Shown here piece after piece: positions 13,152 through 20,172 of a stretch of DNA of 27,731 nucleotides (its first letter is position 1; every line of letters begins with the position of its first letter). A program made the translations under genes and the position numbers. The stretch lies in contig JAPKMW010000130.1 in NCBI GenBank assembly GCA_026645575.1, forward strand, positions 1 to 27,731, written 5' to 3'. The notes below the pieces were generated by a model, which had not been told where the DNA came from, did no database searches, and worked only from the letters and a program-made list of their open reading frames with translations. This DNA is from Caldilineaceae bacterium (lineage in GTDB: Bacteria; Chloroflexota; Anaerolineae; Caldilineales; Caldilineaceae).

Positions 13152-15458
13152 CTATTGCGGTTGTGTGCGCACCAACTCGGCATAGAGACCACCCTGCGCC
13201 AGCAACTCAGCATGATTGCCCCGTTCGACAATGCGCCCGTGGTCCATCACCAGGATCAAATCGGCGTTGCGGATCGTGCTTAAGCGATGGGCAATCACCA
13301 CTTGGGTACAGCCCAGGTCGCGCAGATTCTGTTCAATCTGCTGCTCGGTAGCGGTGTCGAGGTGACTGGTGGCTTCGTCGAGCAGGAGGATTGTTGGTTG
13401 ATGGGCCAGGGCGCGGGCCAGGGCCAACCGTTGCCGCTGCCCGCCGGAGAGACCGGCACCCCCCTCGGCCACCATCGTCTCAAAATCCATGGGCATGTAG
13501 GCAATGTCCCGGTCAATACAGGCCAGGCGGGTTGCCGTCAACATCTGTTCCAGCGACAGGTCGTGGCGACCAAAGGCGAGGTTCTGGCGGATCGAGCCGC
13601 TAAAGAGAAAAACTTCTTGTAACACCACGCCCATCTGTCGCCGCAAGGCCCGCCGGTCGAGATCGGTCAACGCCACGCCATCAAAGCGAACCGCACCGGC
13701 AGTCGGTTCATGTAGGCCCAAGAGCAGTCGGGCCAGCGTACTCTTGCCCGACCCGGAGCGACCCACAATCGCCACCTTCTGCCCCGGCTCGATCTGCACG
13801 GAAACCTCTTGCAACACGGGTGCACTGTGGCGGTCATAGTGATAGCTGACCTTGTCGAGTTCGATCTTGCCTGTCAAGGTTGGGGCGACGCTGCCGTTCT
13901 GCTCCTGTTCGGCTTCTAACACATCGGTCAAGCGGGCTAGATGCGCGCCCACCGATTGCAACTGTTGCGCACTGCTCACGAGGGAATCGAGCGGTGTCAG
14001 GAAGCCAAGCGCCAACGCATTCAAGGCCAACATGGCGCCCAGCGTCAGCGACCCGTCTAGCACTTGTTGCGCACCGATCAAGAGCAACAGGAGTGGCGCA
14101 CCGATTTGTAAGCCGTTTAAGAGTGTTTCCAGCAGAGCAGACAAGCGTTGTTTTTCCAGGGTGACGCCGAGTGCTTTGTGATGTAACCCTGTCCACCGTT
14201 GTAAGACCCGTTCCTCTGCCCCTGTCGCTTTGACTACATTGATCCCAGCCAGCGCTTCGACCAAATAAGCGTGCGCTTCGGCTTGGGTGGCAAGATGGCG
14301 TTGCGCCAGGTCGTGCATCCGGCTGGTGCTGGCTAACAGTAACAGAATCTGTACCAGCCCCACGCCCAACGTCACCAGACCAAAGCTCGGCGCTTGCACC
14401 AGAAGGATAAGCAGGAAGGTAATCACCAAGACGCCATCCATCAGCGCGCTGATCGTCTGGGTGGTGAGCAGTTCGCGCATCATCGTATTGCTCGAAAGGC
14501 GCATGAGCAAATCGCCGGAGGTGCGCTGCTGGTAAAAGCGGTAGGGCAGCACCAACAGATGGTCGAGAAAGCCGGTCATCAACCCGGTGTCAACCTCGGC
14601 TTGCAGGCGAATCAAGACCAGGCGGCGCAGATAGCCGACAATCATCTGCATCAAGACCACCACGCCAATCCCCGCCGCCAGCACCGGCACAAAACTAACC
14701 TGGCGCTGCGGCACCACCTGATCGACCAGCACTTTGGTCAACCACGGAAACGCCATCGCCGCAGCCTGGACGGCCACCGTCGCCAGCAATGCCTTGATCC
14801 CGCCGCGCCACGCACCGCTGGCAATCAACAGGCGGTGGATCTCTCCTTGCCAGATGCGCTTGCTGCGTGGCGCACGCTGCCGACGAAAGGACGCATCCGG
14901 TTCCAACGTGAGCAAAACGCCCGTAAAGCTCCGATCAAACTCAGCGGGCGCCACTGGTCGCCGCCCTGCCGCCGGGTCGACAATGATCGCCCCACTTTTG
15001 TCCCACCGTTCCAGGACGACAAAATGGGAAAAATTCCAGTGCAGAATCGCCGGCAATTTGATGCCGACCAGCATCTGCGGTTCACCACTGTAGGCCCGCA
15101 CCCGCAAGCCGTACTGGCGCGCCGTTTGCGCAATCGCCAGCGCTGTGGCCCCATCGCGCCCGATGTCCATCTGTTCACTGACCTCGGTCAACGCTGTGGC
15201 GCGGCCATAAAAATTCAACACCATGGTCAGACAAGCCGCCCCGCATTGGGTTGTCGTCATTTGCAGGACGACTGGCACCCGCTTGCGCCGATTCGCCAGG
15301 GGCGTCATCAACACGCTGCCAATCAAGGTTATGATCAACCACACATTGGCCCAGAAGCCACGCGCCACGGCAGCAGCCTCTTTTGTTTCGCTGGAGGCAG
15401 TGTGGCCATAGTGCGCTAGAGCGGTGGGGCGGAAGATCGTGCGTTTGCTGACAGTCAT
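13152..15458 (-). CDS. lanT: Lanthipeptide exporter: C39 peptidase-containing ABC transporter (LanT-type)
   Basis: This 768-aa protein should remove the leader after the Gly-Gly motif and export the modified lanthipeptide. Domains in order: an N-terminal extension of about 60 residues with a hydrophobic segment (VWLIITLIGSVLM, 39-51); a C39 peptidase with oxyanion Gln66, catalytic Cys72 (TTTQCGAACLTM), His145 (NFSHFVVLE) and Asp161 (IVDPAAGRR); a six-helix transmembrane domain (about 215-500); and an ATPase with Walker A GRSGSGKST (566-574), signature LSGGQRQR (about 670) and Walker B ILLLDEATSHLD (690-701). The ATG at 15458 has AGGAG 8 nt upstream. The gene follows lanA1, separated by a large perfect hairpin, and no separate promoter was seen. 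The extension before the peptidase domain is unusual. The closest type is a peptidase/permease/ATPase bacteriocin exporter. Confidence 0.92.
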   Translation of the reverse strand: MTVSKRTIFRPTALAHYGHTASSETKEAAAVARGFWANVWLIITLIGSVLMTPLANRRKRVPVVLQMTTTQCGAACLTMVLNFYGRATALTEVSEQMDIGRDGATALAIAQTARQYGLRVRAYSGEPQMLVGIKLPAILHWNFSHFVVLERWDKSGAIIVDPAAGRRPVAPAEFDRSFTGVLLTLEPDASFRRQRAPRSKRIWQGEIHRLLIASGAWRGGIKALLATVAVQAAAMAFPWLTKVLVDQVVPQRQVSFVPVLAAGIGVVVLMQMIVGYLRRLVLIRLQAEVDTGLMTGFLDHLLVLPYRFYQQRTSGDLLMRLSSNTMMRELLTTQTISALMDGVLVITFLLILLVQAPSFGLVTLGVGLVQILLLLASTSRMHDLAQRHLATQAEAHAYLVEALAGINVVKATGAEERVLQRWTGLHHKALGVTLEKQRLSALLETLLNGLQIGAPLLLLLIGAQQVLDGSLTLGAMLALNALALGFLTPLDSLVSSAQQLQSVGAHLARLTDVLEAEQEQNGSVAPTLTGKIELDKVSYHYDRHSAPVLQEVSVQIEPGQKVAIVGRSGSGKSTLARLLLGLHEPTAGAVRFDGVALTDLDRRALRRQMGVVLQEVFLFSGSIRQNLAFGRHDLSLEQMLTATRLACIDRDIAYMPMDFETMVAEGGAGLSGGQRQRLALARALAHQPTILLLDEATSHLDTATEQQIEQNLRDLGCTQVVIAHRLSTIRNADLILVMDHGRIVERGNHAELLAQGGLYAELVRTQPQ

Positions 15459-15496
15459 GGTGGAACTCCTGATCAGTTGTTTGAGCAATGAAAGAC

Positions 15497-15566
15497 TGAA
15501 GGGGTGACAGGGTGAGGGGGTGACAGGGCATTCACCTTGTCACCCCCTCACCCTGTCACCCCTTCA
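15497..15566. repeat. 29-bp perfect hairpin between lanA1 and lanT
   Basis: Arms 15497-15525 and 15538-15566 are perfect inverted repeats with a 12-nt loop. Each arm contains two copies of a GGGGTGACAGGG-like word (CCCTGTCACCCC on the other strand). There is no U-tract, so it is more likely an attenuating or mRNA-stabilising structure, or an inserted repeat, than a complete terminator. Confidence 0.85.
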
Positions 15567-15570
15567 CCAA

Positions 15571-15795
15571 CTAGCCGATAGTGAGGTCACAACCATACTG
15601 CGGGGTGAGAATCTGGCAGACCCGACCGCAGGTGCCGGTGAAGTAGCTGCGCCCACCCGCAACCGCCGCCATTTCTTCTTCGGGCAATTCGACCAACCCG
15701 GCCGGGTGTTGGGGCAAGGCAGCCAGTTCCTCAGCGCTCAACGTAGCGCGAAATTCAACATCTTTCCAAGCGCGAATCAGATTCATCGTGTTCAT
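15571..15795 (-). CDS. lanA1: Class II lanthipeptide precursor, mersacidin/lichenicidin-type (copy 1)
   Basis: This 74-aa precursor has a leader of 48 residues beginning MNTMNLIRAWKDVEFRATLS, the conserved mersacidin/lichenicidin-family leader. It ends in PEEEMAAVAGG, the double-glycine site cut by C39 peptidases. The 26-residue core is rich in ring-forming residues: Ser2, Thr5, Thr7, Cys8, Cys12, Thr16, Cys21 and Thr24, allowing up to three (methyl)lanthionine rings. ATG 15795 is preferred over an in-frame GTG at 15804 because AAGGAG sits exactly 8 nt before the ATG and would touch the GTG. A promoter lies at 15874-15900. The precursor is 71/74 identical to lanA2; the differences are residues 13 (V/A), 51 (Y/F) and 72 (T/S). 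Confidence 0.93.
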   Translation of the reverse strand: MNTMNLIRAWKDVEFRATLSAEELAALPQHPAGLVELPEEEMAAVAGGRSYFTGTCGRVCQILTPQYGCDLTIG

Positions 15796-15873
15796 GTTGG
15801 TCACTCCTTGTGTGTTCGTTATTGACTATTGTTTGTTATTTTTTGAACGTTGTTGTTTGCGTTCGATGGCTTT

Positions 15874-15900
15874 AGTATAGCGGAGGATGGACGCTGTCAC
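15874..15900 (-). promoter_or_regulatory. lanA1 promoter
   Basis: On the minus strand GTGACA (15895-15900), a 15-nt spacer and TATACT (15874-15879) are conserved at the same position before both lanA copies. The inverted repeat CACGAT (15898-15903) / ATCGTG (15928-15933) overlaps the -35 box and could be an operator. Confidence 0.6.
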
Positions 15901-15962
15901 GATGGCCTACGCTACGGCCCGCCTGTGATCGTGCGCACAAAGGGAGCGTGTGCCATCCAATC

Positions 15963-16016
15963 TATCACCGCGAAGCATAGGATTAGCGAATCTTCGCCAG
16001 GCTGATTCGCGGTGAT
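15963..16016. repeat. Partially deleted palindrome upstream of lanA1
   Basis: The left arm TATCACCGCGAA...GCGAATC is retained nearly intact. The right arm is only GATTCGCGGTGATA. Compared with 19924-19994, 16 bp are missing between two GATTCGC copies, a typical slippage deletion. Confidence 0.75.
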
Positions 16017-16044
16017 ATTCAGGAGCTACCTCATGTCACCAATG

Positions 16045-16079
16045 AAAACGGCCCCATCCACTGTGGACGGAGCCGTTTT
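16045..16079 (-). terminator. Terminator after lanM
   Basis: On the minus strand AAAACGGCTCCGTCC pairs with GGATGGGGCCGTTTT (with G-U pairs) and ends in a T-tract. It lies 37 nt after the lanM stop and separates lanM from lanA1 transcription. A homologous hairpin lies at 20036-20069. Confidence 0.8.
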
Positions 16080-16115
16080 GTCTTACTGTGTCTTCCTTAT
16101 CGAGTACGCCGATTC

Positions 16116-19100
16116 CTACTGTGGCCCTTCCATGAGCAACAGCGACGGCACTTTTTCCGGCTCAGCCAGCCGCAACAGTTGATAGCCAATGCCAGCCAAC
16201 CCCGTCATCAACCCTGGCGTCTCGACTCCGCCCGGCACGCCACAGCGCCAACCTGTCGCCGTGGTTGTGCGTAAGATGGCGCCGGCCTGTTGCTGCGCTT
16301 TCTCCAGCCAGGCTGACTCGCCCAAGACCGTAGCCGCCTTAACAAAGAGTTCAAGATTGCCCAAGTCGCCGTGACAGAGGCAATGACCGCCGCCAAAGCC
16401 GGTTGTCGCTGTACTTTGGAGCGCCGCTTCAATTTCACTGCGCAAGAATGGATCCCGCAGCTTGGGAAGGAGCGCCAGCCGCGCCAGGCCGATGCCAGGC
16501 GCGCCGTGACACCAGGCGTGCATAAAATGTTCTTCCTGGTGCTGGTCTATTTTCGCTTCGGCGGCGCTGCGTAGATCGCGCCAGTTGCCGGCGGCGGGGG
16601 CAAAGAGGGTGCGTTCATAGCGCAACGCATCTTCCGCAATCTGGTGATAGTACGGATTGTCACAGAGGTCTGCTGCCGTGAACAAGGCCCAGGCAATCCC
16701 AGCCGCGCCATGCGAAAAACCAGCCAGCGGTTGCCCACCCATATTCGGCACGACCCAGCCAACGCCAGTGGGCATAGTCTGGGCGTGGGCGACCAGATGG
16801 ACAGCGCAATGTTTGATCAAACAGAGCAGGCGAGGATCGCCGGTACACTGGTGTAAGGCGGCGGCGGCGGCAATACAACCGGCAGCGCCACCGATCACAT
16901 CAAATTGCTGATCTTGATCGACAAAGTGCGCCGCCACCTCGACCAGGCTAATCGCCTTGGCCCAAAGATCGGGGCGTTGCCACAACTGGCCGAGGTGGGT
17001 CAAGGTGTAGATCAAGCCGCCCCAACCATTGAAACCGCCGATATAGGGAAAGTTGGCCTGGAGAGGTTCGGCTTGGGCCAGGGTGGTTGCCAACGCTGCC
17101 TCTGCTAGCTTCGTATAGTGCGTTTTCGCGGTGATATGACCGAGATAGGCAAAAAAGAGCGCCAACCCGGCGTGACCATCATAGAGGTGCATGGTCAGTG
17201 GGGCCAGTGACCATTGCTCCTTTTCATCTAAGCCCAACCCGATCCAGACGGCGTGGTCGCCATGTCGATGGGCCAGTCCGGCCAGATGATCGCCAATTGC
17301 CCGTGCCTTGCTGATGAGTGTGGTGTTGGTCGGCAATTCAACGTTCCTTTGCGTTTGTGGGATCGGCGTGCTGCTCGCGTCATGGCTGTGACCACCGGTC
17401 AGGGTGGCAAACGAAGCGTGGATATACCAAAGTTGGCGAGCCAGATCGCTTTCGTCCATAGCCGCCAGCCGTTGTTGTACCCGCATCATCCCGCTCTCGG
17501 CCAGGAAATAGGGAATAATCTGCCCGGTGCTGTCCCAGAGATGGGTGACAGCCGGTTGGCTCAGAAAGATCGGCACATCGCCGCTGTGGAGATCGCGCCG
17601 TTCCGCCGGGAGCAGGTGGGCAAGTTGGGGCGCGGTCGCCACATCTTTCCAAAGCCGGGTGTAGAGCCGGTCGCGGTCAAGGGCATTGCGCAACAAATCT
17701 GGGTGGCTGCTCTCTTGTAGCAACAGGGCGTAGGTGCGCGTCGCCCGCGCCACAATGCGGATTTCGTCGTTGGCAAAGCGCGCAACCGGGCCATCCTGGG
17801 CTAACAAGGCGGTGCGATTGCGGAGCAACAGGCGATAAATTTGGGCAAAACCGTCCGCCACGGACCCAGCTTGGGTGCGCACATCAATGGTCGCGCCGGC
17901 CAACTGTGGGCGATGACCACTGCTGCTGAACTCAACATGACGCCGGGTTAGTCGCATCGCGTCGGTGCCGACGCCCTCCCACACCGGCAACTTGTCGGGC
18001 GTCAGTTGGCGTTCACTGCCGCCGATGCCGCTAATATCAATCGCCGCCGCCCCGGCATGAAATTGCAACCGCTGGGGTAACATGCCGACGCTCAAGACCG
18101 ACTGGTCGAGCGCCTGTTGCGCGAGTTGACCCGGATCGTTGGGGTCATAGGCCATGATGTCGGGGTGAAAGAGCGCTTCCAGGTCGATCAACATGGGATG
18201 TTCACCGGCTGCGATCAGGTTTTCAAAGTGGAAATCGGCGGCATTCAGGGCGTGGAGCAGCGCCAGATAGCCCCCTTGCCGCTGGTAGAAACGTTCAATT
18301 TCGACAACGTTGGTGCAAGCTGTCGCCGCTACAAACTCGACCCAGCCATACTCCTGACGATCCAAAATTGCCAGCGGGCGGAAGGGTGGTTGCGCACCTT
18401 GCTGATTGAGCCAAAGCAACAGTTCCTGAAAATGCTGATCAATGGCAAGGGAGCGCGGTTTGTAAACCAGCCGTTGCCCACCAGCAAAACGCAAAATGGC
18501 AACCGACCGTCCCTGGCGATGAGTGTCGCCTGCACCAATTATGAGTTCGACTAGTGCGCCAGGGGTGGCATCAGCAAAAAAGGTCGTTTGGAGGGCGATC
18601 CAATCCTGGCAGAGCCGCGTCAAAATTTCAACCAACGCGGTGGTCGTCTGTTCCACTTTGGTCACCAACTGGCGCGCCAGCACGGGGTACTCTTCTAAAA
18701 GCGCCAGGGCAAGGGCCGGATCCCGCAGCCGTTCAACAAATGCCGCAAAACGTTCCTCCGGTGTCACGCCAGGGAGCAACCCTTGCAAGCGGGCAACGTG
18801 CATCTCTAAGACCAGTGTACGTTCGATTAAGGGTGGCAACTGCGCAGACAAGGTGGAGTATAACGCTTGCTCGGCCGTCGCTAAAGAAAATGGCGCGGAT
18901 ATGCGCGTCGCTTGATCAGCACCCAACCGCTGGCGCAATTGCGTTGCCCCCCACTGTAACAGCGGCGCACTCAAAACCAGAAAGCCGTTTTTGCCATAAA
19001 CCCCATGATTGGTTGCGTCATAAGCACTATACGCTCGTTTAAGGTTGACCAGCCAGGGGGGCGTCGCCCTTTGTCGTTGTTCGAGCGCGGCTGGCGCTTC

Positions 19101-19346
19101 AGCGAGTAACGCCGTCAATGTTGCCAGTGTGAACCCTTCGGACTGGCAGCGCGCTGCAAACGCTTCATCGGTCAGCAAGGGCGTCTCTGCACGCCAGCGT
19201 TGCAACCGGCGGGCAGCCAGCTCGGCGTCACCTACGGCCACATCACCTACCTGTCGCTCCTGTAGCGTAAGGGCCTGCCACCAGGTGGGCGACCAATCCT
19301 GTTGTTCGGTTCCTGTGGATGAAACTTGTCCCAGCTCCGGTCTCAT
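16116..19346 (-). CDS. lanM: Class II lanthipeptide synthetase LanM
   Basis: This 1076-aa bifunctional enzyme should phosphorylate and eliminate Ser/Thr hydroxyls in the precursor core, then catalyse Cys addition to form lanthionine rings. The N-terminal dehydratase part (about 180-600) shows VYKPRSLAID, and ADFHFENLIAAGEHPMLIDLE with kinase-like catalytic residues. The C-terminal cyclase part is LanC-like, with GHAGLALFF, FSHGAAGIAWAL, WCHGAPGIGL (Cys946) and GGHCLCHGDLGN (Cys991, His992) as the three zinc ligands, then the terminal GLMTGLAGIGYQLLRL. The ATG at 19346 is chosen for GGGGGAGG about 6-7 nt upstream; the TTG at 19376 would be a longer alternative without a good site. The gene has its own promoter (19404-19432), and the terminator at 16045-16079 follows. 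It sits between two direct-repeat lanA cassettes. Confidence 0.95.
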   Translation of the reverse strand: MRPELGQVSSTGTEQQDWSPTWWQALTLQERQVGDVAVGDAELAARRLQRWRAETPLLTDEAFAARCQSEGFTLATLTALLAEAPAALEQRQRATPPWLVNLKRAYSAYDATNHGVYGKNGFLVLSAPLLQWGATQLRQRLGADQATRISAPFSLATAEQALYSTLSAQLPPLIERTLVLEMHVARLQGLLPGVTPEERFAAFVERLRDPALALALLEEYPVLARQLVTKVEQTTTALVEILTRLCQDWIALQTTFFADATPGALVELIIGAGDTHRQGRSVAILRFAGGQRLVYKPRSLAIDQHFQELLLWLNQQGAQPPFRPLAILDRQEYGWVEFVAATACTNVVEIERFYQRQGGYLALLHALNAADFHFENLIAAGEHPMLIDLEALFHPDIMAYDPNDPGQLAQQALDQSVLSVGMLPQRLQFHAGAAAIDISGIGGSERQLTPDKLPVWEGVGTDAMRLTRRHVEFSSSGHRPQLAGATIDVRTQAGSVADGFAQIYRLLLRNRTALLAQDGPVARFANDEIRIVARATRTYALLLQESSHPDLLRNALDRDRLYTRLWKDVATAPQLAHLLPAERRDLHSGDVPIFLSQPAVTHLWDSTGQIIPYFLAESGMMRVQQRLAAMDESDLARQLWYIHASFATLTGGHSHDASSTPIPQTQRNVELPTNTTLISKARAIGDHLAGLAHRHGDHAVWIGLGLDEKEQWSLAPLTMHLYDGHAGLALFFAYLGHITAKTHYTKLAEAALATTLAQAEPLQANFPYIGGFNGWGGLIYTLTHLGQLWQRPDLWAKAISLVEVAAHFVDQDQQFDVIGGAAGCIAAAAALHQCTGDPRLLCLIKHCAVHLVAHAQTMPTGVGWVVPNMGGQPLAGFSHGAAGIAWALFTAADLCDNPYYHQIAEDALRYERTLFAPAAGNWRDLRSAAEAKIDQHQEEHFMHAWCHGAPGIGLARLALLPKLRDPFLRSEIEAALQSTATTGFGGGHCLCHGDLGNLELFVKAATVLGESAWLEKAQQQAGAILRTTTATGWRCGVPGGVETPGLMTGLAGIGYQLLRLAEPEKVPSLLLMEGPQ

Positions 19347-19403
19347 GAAGCGCCTCCCCCAATGTAGTTCCGGCAAAAGCGGAAATCTTTATCAAAGTGA
19401 ACG

Positions 19404-19432
19404 ATTGTAAAGCTTGATACAACCTTCGTCAA
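19404..19432 (-). promoter_or_regulatory. Promoter of lanM
   Basis: On the minus strand TTGACG (19427-19432), a 17-nt spacer and TACAAT (19404-19409) form a near-consensus promoter about 60 nt upstream of the lanM ATG and downstream of the terminator that follows lanA2. lanM can thus be expressed separately from the precursor. Confidence 0.7.
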
Positions 19433-19454
19433 ACTTTAAGTTTTATTTACGCAA

Positions 19455-19491
19455 AAACGCATCGGCTGCGGATGAAGTAGCCGATGCGTTT
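19455..19491 (-). terminator. Terminator after lanA2
   Basis: AAACGCATCGGCT (19455-19467) and AGCCGATGCGTTT (19479-19491) form a perfect 13-bp stem. On the minus strand it continues into a short T-run (TTTTTGCG). It lies 35 nt after the lanA2 stop. Confidence 0.8.
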
Positions 19492-19525
19492 GCTATTCAG
19501 TTATGGTTACTACCGGCTCAGTTGC

Positions 19526-19750
19526 CTAGCCGATAGACAGGTCACAGCCATACTGGGGGGTGAGAATCTGGCAGACTCGACCACAAGTGCCGGTGAAGAA
19601 ACTGCGCCCACCGGCGACCGCCGCCATCTCTTCTTCGGGCAATTCGACCAGACCCGCCGGGTGTTGGGGCAGGGCGGCCAATTCCTCAGCGCTCAAGGTG
19701 GCGCGAAATTCAGCATCTTTCCAAGCGCGAATCAGATTCATCGTGTTCAT
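19526..19750 (-). CDS. lanA2: Class II lanthipeptide precursor, mersacidin/lichenicidin-type (copy 2)
   Basis: This 74-aa precursor has the same build as lanA1: a 48-residue leader starting MNTMNLIRAWKDAEFRATLS, the AGG cleavage motif and a 26-residue core starting RSFFTGTCGRVCQ and ending GCDLSIG. The start at ATG 19750 is set by the AAGGAG site 8 nt upstream, as in lanA1; the GTG at 19759 is too close to that site. Core residues that can be dehydrated are Ser2, Thr5, Thr7, Thr16 and Ser24, with Cys8, Cys12 and Cys21 as ring donors. The T-to-S change at core position 24 would turn a dehydrobutyrine-forming site into a dehydroalanine-forming one if modified. It has its own promoter (19836-19862) and terminator (19455-19491) and lies directly upstream of lanM. 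Confidence 0.93.
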   Translation of the reverse strand: MNTMNLIRAWKDAEFRATLSAEELAALPQHPAGLVELPEEEMAAVAGGRSFFTGTCGRVCQILTPQYGCDLSIG

Positions 19751-19835
19751 GTTGGTCACTCCTTTGTGTGATAAGTGTTTGACTATTGACTATTGACTGT
19801 TTTGTTGTGCGTCGTTGTTTGCGTTCGATGGTTTT

Positions 19836-19862
19836 AGTATAGCCGATAGTGGGCGCTGTCAC
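19836..19862 (-). promoter_or_regulatory. lanA2 promoter
   Basis: On the minus strand GTGACA (19857-19862), a 15-nt spacer and TATACT (19836-19841) match the lanA1 promoter position for position. The spacer sequence differs while both boxes are kept. Confidence 0.6.
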
Positions 19863-19923
19863 GATGGCCTACGCTACGGCCTGCCTGTGATCGTGCGCAC
19901 AAAGGCAACGTGTGCCATTCAAC

Positions 19924-19994
19924 TATCACCGCGAATCATAGGATTAGCGAATCTTCACCAGGCTGATTCGCTAATCCTATGATTCGCGGTGATA
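19924..19994. repeat. Perfect 30-bp palindrome upstream of lanA2
   Basis: Arms 19924-19953 and 19965-19994 are perfect inverted repeats with an 11-nt loop (ttcaccaggct). Nested words CGAATCATAGGATTAGCGAA give internal near-repeats. No U-tract follows. The position upstream of the lanA2 promoter is compatible with an inserted repeat or a protein-binding or cruciform site. Confidence 0.85.
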
Positions 19995-20035
19995 GTCATG
20001 GGCTATCCCCCATTCAGCGATGGCCCTGTTACCAA

Positions 20036-20069
20036 TGAAAACGGCCCCACCCGCACTGGATGGAGCCGT
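20036..20069 (-). terminator. Terminator after PhyH gene 2 / upstream edge of lanA2 cassette
   Basis: On the minus strand CGGCTCCATCC pairs with GGGTGGGGCCG (with G-U pairs) and runs into TTTTCATT. It is homologous to 16045-16079. It should stop transcription from the PhyH gene before the lanA2 promoter. Confidence 0.7.
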
Positions 20070-20172
20070 AGAAAGGCATTGCTTGTTGAAATTTTAGTAG
20101 ACCATAACGTCATTGAAGTGAAATCAATCGACTTTGGACTACGTGACTAAACGACTGCGGACTATGAGTTTT

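Larger units (their letters stand above)
15571..16079 (-). repeat. lanA cassette copy 1 (direct repeat of 19526-20069)
   Basis: This stretch and 19526-20069 are long direct repeats covering the precursor gene, ribosome site, promoter, a CACGAT/ATCGTG inverted repeat, a palindrome (15963-16016) and a terminator-like hairpin (16045-16079). In this copy the palindrome has lost 16 bp of its right arm compared with copy 2. Outside coding parts, the 311 bases between 15805 and 16115 hold only these signals. Confidence 0.85.
19526..20069 (-). repeat. lanA cassette copy 2 (direct repeat of 15571-16079)
   Basis: This copy carries the same series of elements as copy 1 in the same order: precursor, ribosome site, promoter, CACGAT/ATCGTG inverted repeat (19860-19865 and 19890-19895), palindrome and terminator. 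The full-length 30-bp palindrome here suggests this copy keeps the older form. The roughly 420 bases between lanA2 and the PhyH gene contain nothing else that I can support. Confidence 0.85.

Noticed and set aside
14394..15419. Plus-strand open frame of 341 codons opposite lanT
   Set aside because: It is antisense to the transmembrane and peptidase regions of the exporter and has His/Gln/Arg-rich composition without recognisable motifs.
15905..15955. A 14-codon open frame (MAHAPFVRTITGGP-like) conserved upstream of both lanA promoters
   Set aside because: It has no ribosome binding site, lies upstream of the promoter and is explained by the duplicated noncoding DNA.
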